From Euryarchaeota archaeon RBG_13_57_23 (GTDB lineage Archaea; Thermoplasmatota; Thermoplasmata; UBA10834): 22,539 nt of DNA. Positions 12,879 to 19,631 of this stretch are shown here, piece after piece (positions within the stretch are counted from its first letter, which is position 1; each line of letters opens with the position of its first letter). The stretch is taken from NCBI GenBank assembly GCA_001800675.1, contig MGVW01000066.1, positions 1-22,539 of the forward strand, written 5' to 3'. The position numbers and the translations under genes are program-made. Under the pieces are notes generated by a model. That model was not told the DNA's origin. It saw only the letters and a program-made list of their open reading frames with translations, and ran no database searches.

Positions 12879-13178
12879 ATGAAGGTCCAGGTAGATGCTC
12901 TGCAGGCGCGGATCATCGCAATCCTCAGGGACTGGTATCCTATCACCGTCGAGGAACTCAGAGACGAACTATCGCTCCCGAGCGGGGTCTTGGAAAGGTC
13001 CCTCAAGTCGCTGATGGTGAAGGGGGTCATCGCGCTCGAACCCCTTTCTGACAAGACCTACATCAGGCTGCTCGTGCCCGAGATGGTCCTCGAGACGAGC
13101 GCATCCAAGAAATCGAGGAAGTCAAAGAAGCGCAACCCCCCTCCACGGCCGGATGACGACTCATATATGTACACCTGA
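12879..13178 (+). CDS. Small winged-helix protein with basic C-terminal tail
   Basis: This 99-aa protein has a compact winged helix over residues 5-65. ARIIAILRDWYPITVEELRDELSLPSGVLERSLKSLMVKGVI is the helix-turn-helix, followed by a wing with PLSDKTYIRLLVP. The tail SKKSRKSKKRNPPPRPDDD is highly basic and then acidic, so likely disordered and nucleic-acid-binding. ATG 12879 lies 10 nt after the previous stop, without an evident Shine-Dalgarno. It is probably a regulator or part of a small chromatin or transcription complex; nothing more can be read from the sequence. Confidence 0.68.
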   Translation: MKVQVDALQARIIAILRDWYPITVEELRDELSLPSGVLERSLKSLMVKGVIALEPLSDKTYIRLLVPEMVLETSASKKSRKSKKRNPPPRPDDDSYMYT

Positions 13179-13202
13179 GCGCGCGCCCACGCGCATGCGA
13201 TA

Positions 13203-13213
13203 GCATAAATATC
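13203..13213 (+). promoter_or_regulatory. TATA-like box of elp3
   Basis: GCATAAATATC is centred about 30 nt before ATG 13238. It is a good match to the archaeal TATA consensus and predicts a leaderless or very short-leader transcript. Confidence 0.6.
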
Positions 13214-13237
13214 CAGACCCGCTCGTTGGTGTCGTTG

Positions 13238-14797
13238 ATGGGCTACTACAATGAGCTCGTCCAAGCGATAGTGTTGGGCGAGGTTACCGACAGGAACGAG
13301 GCGCTGCGACTCAAGCGGAAGCTCTGCAAGAAGTATAGGATTTCCCGTGTGCCTCCTAACTACGAGGTGCTCGAGCATGTCCCAGACGAGTACAGGGACA
13401 TTGTCGAACCCATACTGAAGAACAAGCCGATACGGACGATGAGTGGGGTGGCGCCAGTAGCAGTCATGACCAGCCCTTACGATTGCCCACATGGAAGGTG
13501 CACTTACTGCCCAGGCGGTGTCAAGAACAACACCCCTCAATCCTATACAGGCCACGAACCTGCGGCTTTGAGAGCGGGTATCTACGAATACGACCCTTTC
13601 AGGCAGACCAGGAGCAGGCTGGAGCAGCTACGAGCAATCGGCCACAGGACAGACAAGGTAGACCTCATCATCATGGGAGGCACGTTCACATCTCGCCCGG
13701 TAGATTATCAGGACTGGTTCGTGAAGCGGTGTTTCGACGGCATGAACGGCTCCCTCTCCCCGGACCTTGAGAGCGCGCAGGTCGCGAACGAGACTGCGAA
13801 GGCGAGATGTGTTGGCTTGACTGTCGAGACGAGGCCAGATTGGTTCAAGGACCGCGAGATCGAACACTCATTGCTGCTTGGCGCCACGAAGGTCGAGCTC
13901 GGTGTTCAAATTCTCGATGACAAGGTGCTGGACGGCGTCAAGCGTGGTCATCATGTCCAGGAAGTTGCAGATGCCACGATGCTTTCGAAGGATTCTGGCC
14001 TCAAGGTTGCCTATCACATGATGCCGGGACTCCCGGGCAGCAGCAAGGCGATGGACCTTGCTTCATTCCATGCCATGATCGAGGACGAAAGGTTCAGGCC
14101 GGACATGCTGAAGATATATCCGACGCTGGTCGTCAAGGGGACGGAGCTGTACGACGCGTGGAAGAGGGGCGAATACGAGCCTATGTCCATCGAGGATACC
14201 ATTGATCTACTGGCCGAAGTCAAGAGCAGCATACCGCCGTGGATACGGATCCTCAGGATACAGCGAGATATTCCAGTCAAACTCATCGAAGCGGGCGTGA
14301 AGAAGAGCCATCTTCGAGAACTCGTGATGAAGGAGCTGAAGAATCGCGGCAGCTCATGCAGATGCATCCGTTGCCGTGAGGTCGGGCATGCTCCGCCTGC
14401 GAAGGGCTCCCCGAAGGATTCTGATGTGGAATTCAAGGAAACCCCCTATGCAGCCTCCGGAGGTAGGGAGGTGTTTCTCTCATTCGAGGTGCCCTCGGTC
14501 GACTCCTTGATCGGTTATGCGAGGCTGCGCTTCCCAGGAGAAAGCGGCAGGGAGGCCGCGCTCGTCAGAGAACTGCACGTATATGGCCAGATGGTCCCGA
14601 TAAGCCAAAGGGCCGAGAGCGGTTGGCAGCACAGGGGGTTCGGCGAGAGGCTATTGGCTTCATGCGAGGAGCGCGCGGGGAAGGCCGGCTACTCCGAGCT
14701 TTGGGTCACTAGTGGAGTCGGGGCCAGGAACTACTACAGGCGCTTGGGTTACGAACGGAAGGGACCATACATGGCGAAGCGTACTGGTGCGGTCTGA
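13238..14797 (+). CDS. elp3: tRNA uridine(34) acetyltransferase / Elp3
   Basis: This 519-aa two-domain enzyme makes the carboxymethyl-type wobble uridine modification. A radical-SAM domain has the cluster-binding set Cys83, Cys88, Cys91 (CPHGRCTYC) and the glycine-rich LIIMGGTFTSRP and VGLTVETRPDW segments. A C-terminal GNAT acetyl-CoA domain has GWQHRGFGERLL as its cofactor loop. The zinc-binding SSCRCIRCREVG segment lies between them (about residues 369-381). Archaeal Elp3 is usually 520-540 aa, so the gene is full-length. ATG 13238 is chosen; the in-frame GTG 13229 would add three residues. It is a single-gene unit after the wHTH cluster. Confidence 0.96.
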   Translation: MGYYNELVQAIVLGEVTDRNEALRLKRKLCKKYRISRVPPNYEVLEHVPDEYRDIVEPILKNKPIRTMSGVAPVAVMTSPYDCPHGRCTYCPGGVKNNTPQSYTGHEPAALRAGIYEYDPFRQTRSRLEQLRAIGHRTDKVDLIIMGGTFTSRPVDYQDWFVKRCFDGMNGSLSPDLESAQVANETAKARCVGLTVETRPDWFKDREIEHSLLLGATKVELGVQILDDKVLDGVKRGHHVQEVADATMLSKDSGLKVAYHMMPGLPGSSKAMDLASFHAMIEDERFRPDMLKIYPTLVVKGTELYDAWKRGEYEPMSIEDTIDLLAEVKSSIPPWIRILRIQRDIPVKLIEAGVKKSHLRELVMKELKNRGSSCRCIRCREVGHAPPAKGSPKDSDVEFKETPYAASGGREVFLSFEVPSVDSLIGYARLRFPGESGREAALVRELHVYGQMVPISQRAESGWQHRGFGERLLASCEERAGKAGYSELWVTSGVGARNYYRRLGYERKGPYMAKRTGAV

Positions 14798-14812
14798 TGT
14801 CCCGGTCGTTAC

Positions 14813-14820
14813 CCTTATAT
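14813..14820 (+). promoter_or_regulatory. TATA-like box of the TPR operon
   Basis: CCTTATAT is about 40 nt before the GTG start at 14858, predicting a transcript start near 14842 and a short leader bearing GGGAGG (14846-14851). Confidence 0.55.
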
Positions 14821-14825
14821 CAGAA

Positions 14826-14840
14826 TATCCGTATCGGATA
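14826..14840. repeat. Inverted repeat between TATA box and start of the TPR operon, candidate operator
   Basis: TATCCG and CGGATA form a perfect 6-bp inverted repeat around the spacer TAT. It sits between the predicted TATA box (14813-14820) and the predicted transcript start, where a bound dimer would block transcription. No other copy was noticed in the window. Confidence 0.45.
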
Positions 14841-14857
14841 ACACTGGGAGGCAATCG

Positions 14858-16732
14858 GTGCCCTGTCTGAAGTGTGGGGGCAAGGTCGAGGAGGGCGCTC
14901 TGATATGCAACAGATGCGCCGACGCTTCCTTTCAGGAGCCTAAGTTCTTCCTCAACCCTGTCCTGCTAGGTACGAGCGCGTTCTCGAGACTGCGTTCCAA
15001 AGGCTCTGCTGCCTATATCCTGGGCCCCAACACAGGCTCTGACGTGATTCATGTGCCTTCGCTTGACCTGGTCAAGGCCCTGAAGGACTTGAACGTCCAG
15101 GAACTGGCCCACGAAGACGCCAAACCGTTCTTCGAGAGATGCGAAATCGTTCTTGCCCACCTCGGTGTCTCCCTCAACCTCGATTCCCCGGACATTCTTC
15201 TGACGGAGGACGCCGTCGAGGCGATCGCAGTCATCGTCCAGAAAGTCAACGCAGCCGAGAAGATGTATCCGCTGGAGGGGATGAGCGACCTCTACATCCG
15301 CATGGGGGTCGTCTACTGGGCGGCCTCTCGGGGCATCCTCCTAAGGACCGCATCGAAGGGGTGGGGAGGCGACAAGCGCACGTATCTGGTCTCCAGGGCG
15401 AAGGAGTTCCTGTCCAAGGTCGACCAGGACGACGATCTGTATTCCATAGCGTCCAGGACCAAGGGTCTGATGTGCCTCGAGGCTGGTGAGTGGGCGGAGG
15501 CAGAGGAGTACCTCGCCATCGCGGTCAAAAGCTTCCCAAGCGACTTCAAGCTCGGGGAGGGCTTGGCGCGGGCGCACCTCATGCTCGGCAACCAGATGGA
15601 GGCGCTGTCTCTAGTGGATGAGATGCTGACAATGACGGAGCGGGCCGGACTCTGGGTCTTGAAAGGCAAGATCTTGAAGGATTTGGATAGGCCGAGGGAG
15701 TCCGTCGATTGCTTCAGCAGGGCCATCTCGCTCGACTCGACATACATTCCCGCTCACGACGCCCTCGTGGAGACGTTGAGAGACATGGGACGTCTCGAAG
15801 ACGCAGCGTTGGCCGAGAGCCAACGCGCACTGTCTCGGCGGCCCGAGCTCGAGAAGAAGTTGACCGAGCTGATGTCCGAATACGAGAAAGTGGCCGACGA
15901 GGAGCGTCCCCCGGGGGCGAAGCCGGCCCGAGCGGTGAGGGAGGCTCCGAAGACGCCCGAGCCCGTTCCGAAGCTGGATCCCCTGGACAAGGCTCGGAAA
16001 GCATTGTCTGAGAACGATTTCGACACGGCCATTCAGAAGATCAACGAGGTCTTGAGATACAGTCCGGAATCAAAGGAGGCTGCTCTGCTGCTCGTCGAGG
16101 CGCTCGTTGCCAAGGGCGAAATCAAGGAGGCAAGCGCAAGGGCGCACTCGTACTACGAGAAGAATCGCAACGATCCGATGGCATGGTACTGGCGAGGGGT
16201 CGTTGCCAGCAAGGAAGGAAGATGGGGCGCGGCCGTTCAATATTTCAGCAAGGCGGTTACGCTCGACCCGAAGTATCTGGCCGCGTGGACCGCCATGGGA
16301 GAGGAGCTTCTCGCTCACAACAAATCCCCTGGTGCGGACGAGAGCTTCACGCGAGCGCTCGAACTCGATCCTGAGAATCCTCGTGCATGGCTTGGGAAGG
16401 GCAAGACCATGTACGTGATGAACCGGTGGGGCGCGGCCATACAGTCCCTCGACAAGTACACGCTTCTCATGCCAAGGGACCTGGAAGCGTGGAAATTCAA
16501 GGCGGATATCCTTCTTGAGAAGGAGAAGTACAAGCGAGCGGTCGAAGCATACGATAAGTACCTCGAACTCGCGGGAGATGAATCAAACGCTCTCGGAAGG
16601 AAGGGCATCGCGCTCAATGCCATCGGGATGACTGGCGATGCGAAGAAGTGCCTCGAGGAGGCAGTGCGGCTGGACCCGAAGAACAAGGAAGCCGAGAAGT
16701 GGCTGAAATCTCTCGGGGGAGGTTGGACCTGA
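14858..16732 (+). CDS. Zinc-ribbon TPR protein, first gene of a two-gene TPR operon
   Basis: This 624-aa protein starts with a Cys4 zinc ribbon (Cys3, Cys6, Cys17, Cys20; PCLKCGGKV then ICNRC). A helical, non-repetitive region follows (about 30-190), then tetratricopeptide repeats (about 195-330). A Pro/Lys-rich linker comes next (about 345-372), then a second TPR array (about 373-615). Repeat consensus is visible, e.g. WGAAVQYFSKAVTLDPKYLAAW and PENPRAWLGKGKTMY. TPRs are scaffolds for peptide or protein partners; no enzymatic domain is present. GTG 14858 is supported by GGGAGG 6 nt upstream and by the Cys4 motif that starts there. Its stop overlaps the next start (TGATG), so the two proteins are probably made together and likely interact. 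Confidence 0.87.
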   Translation: MPCLKCGGKVEEGALICNRCADASFQEPKFFLNPVLLGTSAFSRLRSKGSAAYILGPNTGSDVIHVPSLDLVKALKDLNVQELAHEDAKPFFERCEIVLAHLGVSLNLDSPDILLTEDAVEAIAVIVQKVNAAEKMYPLEGMSDLYIRMGVVYWAASRGILLRTASKGWGGDKRTYLVSRAKEFLSKVDQDDDLYSIASRTKGLMCLEAGEWAEAEEYLAIAVKSFPSDFKLGEGLARAHLMLGNQMEALSLVDEMLTMTERAGLWVLKGKILKDLDRPRESVDCFSRAISLDSTYIPAHDALVETLRDMGRLEDAALAESQRALSRRPELEKKLTELMSEYEKVADEERPPGAKPARAVREAPKTPEPVPKLDPLDKARKALSENDFDTAIQKINEVLRYSPESKEAALLLVEALVAKGEIKEASARAHSYYEKNRNDPMAWYWRGVVASKEGRWGAAVQYFSKAVTLDPKYLAAWTAMGEELLAHNKSPGADESFTRALELDPENPRAWLGKGKTMYVMNRWGAAIQSLDKYTLLMPRDLEAWKFKADILLEKEKYKRAVEAYDKYLELAGDESNALGRKGIALNAIGMTGDAKKCLEEAVRLDPKNKEAEKWLKSLGGGWT

Positions 16733-19317
16733 TGGTCGAGATAGACAGGATCATCAGCGAGCGCTCGGATGAGAAGCTGGTGAAGGCGGTCAGGGAGATA
16801 TCCGACACCGACTTCACGAGACTCGTAGAGACCATTCTCGGCTACCTCGAGCTGAAGATACAGAAGATGCATCCCAAAGGGAGCTTCGTCGTGCTGGAAT
16901 CGGTCCACAGGCCCGACGGGAAGAAATATGTCGTGTTCTTCTCTCGCAGGAACGAGCTCGTCACAAGGGCCGATGTCGAGAGCCTGGTCAATTACATGTC
17001 CAAGCTGCAAGCTGCATCTGGCTTGATCCTCACAACCTCTTCCTTCGAGCCGGAGGCAGTCCCGATAGCCGAGAGCAACAACGTGGGTCTCGCGGACGGC
17101 AACAAGTTGGCGGCCCTCATGCGGAGATTCGATCTCGACAATGACGTGATCAGGGCGGCCGAGCTGAAACAGGAGCGGACTAGAGTCGTGGTTGCCCCGG
17201 GAACCGACAAAGAGCTACAGGAGGCCATGCTCGCGGGATACGAAGCCCTGGCCAGCAAGGACTATATGAAAGCCTTGGATCTGTTCGACAAGGCCATCAT
17301 GGTCAAGGAGGACTACGATCTTCCCTGGAGGCTCAAGGGCAACACGCTCGACGAGATGGGTTATCACGAGCAGGCGCTGGAATGTTACAGGCGCACCCTC
17401 GAGCTGTATCCAGAGAGCGACGAGACGTGGTTCTCCCTCGGGAGCTGTCTGTTCTCTCTGGGCAGATACAACGAGGAGCTCCTGTGCTACGAGCGCGCGC
17501 TCCAATACAACCCGATGATGCAGAAATCCCTCATCAACAAGGGCTCCACCCTGCACAGGCTCGGGCGTTACAGGGAGGCGCTCGAGACCTACGACGAGGT
17601 ACTGAAGATCAACTACAGGCTCGAGAAGGTCCACAACAACAGAGGGGCTACCCTCCACAGCCTGGGCCAGCTCAACGAAGCTCTCGCTTCGTACAACAGG
17701 GCCATCGAGCTCAAGCACGACTATGTCGAGGCCTGGATGAACAAGGGAAGCCTCTTGTACGAGATGGCCAGGTACGGCGAGGCTCTTGCCGCGTTCTCCG
17801 AGATGACTCGCATAAGGCCTGAGCTGCCGAAAGGATGGTATCTCAGAGGGCTTGCCTCCAAGAAGACCGGGGATGTGACGAAGGCCAAGGCGAGTTTCGA
17901 GGCAGCAATAAGGCTGGACCCGGATTACGTCGAGGCCAGGCGGGCACTCGAAGACATCACAAAGAGGATCTCGGAGAAGTTCCCAGAGGTCCCGCGCATC
18001 GTGCAAGACATATTCTCCTCAGAGGCAGCCAGACCTCCTCCCGCGCCTCCGGTGCTGGAAGGGGGGCAGCTGAGCGAGGACATGATCACTCGGGTCCGGG
18101 AAGAGAGGGTCGAGGAGCTCGCGGAGGAAGTCTATGGCGATCGGGCGGAGCTGTTATTCCTCCTGGGCAAGTTCGACGAGGCATTCGATTTCCTGGGCAA
18201 ATCGCTCAGACTGGAGGGTGAAGATACCCCGCTGCTCACAGCCGCGGGGAACGTGCTGTGCGGCCTAGGCAAGTACGAGGCTGCGATGAAGACATATCAA
18301 CACGCTCTGGAGATCGACCCGGATTATCTCCCTGCTATGTTCAACCTCCAGGCTGTGATGACCGAGCAAGGAGATTCCGAGGGCTCAGCGAAGGCGAGCG
18401 AGGCCCTCAGGAGGATCAGCTCGGGTTGGCAGGCTAGGACTTGTGCGTCGCTTGATGCGTTCGACAGGAAGGACTACAACCAAGCGCTGGAAGACATTGA
18501 GGTCGCGGTGACGGTCGGGGACCTCGCAGCTCTACAGAACTACAAGGGCTTGCTGAGGCTCCAACTCGGCGTCTTCGACGGGGCTGGTACGATTTTCGAG
18601 AAGACCAAGAGCATGGTCCTAGACCCTTCGGAGGCGTACAACAACAGCGGGATCATGTACATGAAGAAGGGCGCCCTCGAGAAGGCCAGCGCCGAGTTCG
18701 ATAAAGCAATCAGGCTGAACAAGGGCAATCACGCAGCTTGGAACAATCGAGGCTGTGTGCTCTACAAGCTCGAGCGGCTGAGGGAGGCGATTGCGTGCTT
18801 CGACGAATCCTTCGTGATGCTCCCCACGACGGCCGCATATTCCAACAAAGGCTTCACTCAGCTTGCATTGGATCTCCTGGAGGAGTCATTGCAGACTTTC
18901 AACCAAGCCCTGCATGTCGCGGAGACCGCCGAAACGTACAACAATGAAGGGATCGTCCTCGAGCGAATGCAGAGGCACAGTGACGCCCAGGTGGCCTTCA
19001 AGGAAGCGCTGAGGCTCGCCCCGACCTTCAAGGATGCGGAGGGAAACCTGAAGAGAGTGAGCGAAGCTAGTGCAAAACTTCCGCCGAAACCCGCGCCTAA
19101 GAAGCAAGAACCCGTTCCTCCGAGAGAGGAGGTCATCGGCGAGAAAGCATCAACGGAGAAGTCGCTGTCTGAGATTACGGAGAGCTATCTGCAGGAGCGC
19201 AGGAAGACCGAGCTCGAGGCCATGTGTCAGGCGCTGGGGATCAACGCCCGCGGCACCAGGGCCGAGCTGATCCGGCGGATACTGAAAGCCAAAGGCCAGG
19301 CTGCCAGGAAGAAGTGA
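16732..19317 (+). CDS. Mrr-like (degenerate nuclease fold) - TPR - SAP protein
   Basis: 861 aa with three parts. Residues about 20-135 resemble the Mrr/restriction-endonuclease-like fold: FTRLVETILGYLELK, then YVVFFSRRN, VTRADVESLVNYM, SGLILTTSSFEPEA and GLADGNKLAALM. The usual acidic residues and the (Q/E)-x-K pair are not seen (Phe-Ser-Arg in place of the latter), so catalysis is doubtful. Two TPR blocks fill about 160-430 and 460-780. After a Pro/Lys-rich linker, residues 820-855 match a SAP motif (LEAMCQALGINARGTRAELIRRIL), which binds DNA. The start is ATG 16732, coupled to the upstream gene; GGGGGAGG lies 9 nt before it. A DNA-tethered scaffold is the simplest reading. The frame itself extends to 16648 inside the upstream gene. 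Confidence 0.86.
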   Translation: MVEIDRIISERSDEKLVKAVREISDTDFTRLVETILGYLELKIQKMHPKGSFVVLESVHRPDGKKYVVFFSRRNELVTRADVESLVNYMSKLQAASGLILTTSSFEPEAVPIAESNNVGLADGNKLAALMRRFDLDNDVIRAAELKQERTRVVVAPGTDKELQEAMLAGYEALASKDYMKALDLFDKAIMVKEDYDLPWRLKGNTLDEMGYHEQALECYRRTLELYPESDETWFSLGSCLFSLGRYNEELLCYERALQYNPMMQKSLINKGSTLHRLGRYREALETYDEVLKINYRLEKVHNNRGATLHSLGQLNEALASYNRAIELKHDYVEAWMNKGSLLYEMARYGEALAAFSEMTRIRPELPKGWYLRGLASKKTGDVTKAKASFEAAIRLDPDYVEARRALEDITKRISEKFPEVPRIVQDIFSSEAARPPPAPPVLEGGQLSEDMITRVREERVEELAEEVYGDRAELLFLLGKFDEAFDFLGKSLRLEGEDTPLLTAAGNVLCGLGKYEAAMKTYQHALEIDPDYLPAMFNLQAVMTEQGDSEGSAKASEALRRISSGWQARTCASLDAFDRKDYNQALEDIEVAVTVGDLAALQNYKGLLRLQLGVFDGAGTIFEKTKSMVLDPSEAYNNSGIMYMKKGALEKASAEFDKAIRLNKGNHAAWNNRGCVLYKLERLREAIACFDESFVMLPTTAAYSNKGFTQLALDLLEESLQTFNQALHVAETAETYNNEGIVLERMQRHSDAQVAFKEALRLAPTFKDAEGNLKRVSEASAKLPPKPAPKKQEPVPPREEVIGEKASTEKSLSEITESYLQERRKTELEAMCQALGINARGTRAELIRRILKAKGQAARKK

Positions 19318-19374
19318 GTGACAGAGCCATGGCTGGGGCGATTCGATTCTGAAGAAGCGCAGACTCCTGCCGCA

Positions 19375-19620
19375 CTACCCTATGTTCATGACGACGACGT
19401 CTCGGACGGCCTTCATTTCGCTGAACGGCAGGACCAACCTGCCCTGGGCGTCGGTCTTGAAGAGCCTCGGCTCCACATCCTCCGCAGGTATGACAAGAAC
19501 GTTCTGAAGCGCGCCGGTCTTTGTGTCGAGCAAGAAGTTCTCAATCATTCCGAGTATCTGGCCATCGTTGGTCATCACAGTCTTTCCCTTCAGCTCGGTG
19601 ATGAATTTCCGCATGTACAT
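19375..19620 (-). CDS. Small PRC-barrel protein encoded after cdc48
   Basis: This 81-aa protein is a single PRC-barrel. ELKGKTVMTNDGQILGMIENFLLDTKTGALQNVLV is the first half, and RLVLPFSEMKAVRDVVVM the second. It has no extensions, unlike the PRC protein at 6466-6861. The ATG at 19620 follows GGAG with a 5-nt gap; a second ATG lies two codons in. It starts 11 nt after the cdc48 stop, so it belongs to the cdc48 transcript and may be an adaptor for that ATPase (inference). Its stop is 57 nt from the convergent TPR gene. Confidence 0.87.
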   Translation of the reverse strand: MYMRKFITELKGKTVMTNDGQILGMIENFLLDTKTGALQNVLVIPAEDVEPRLFKTDAQGRLVLPFSEMKAVRDVVVMNIG

Positions 19621-19631
19621 CCCATCTCCAA

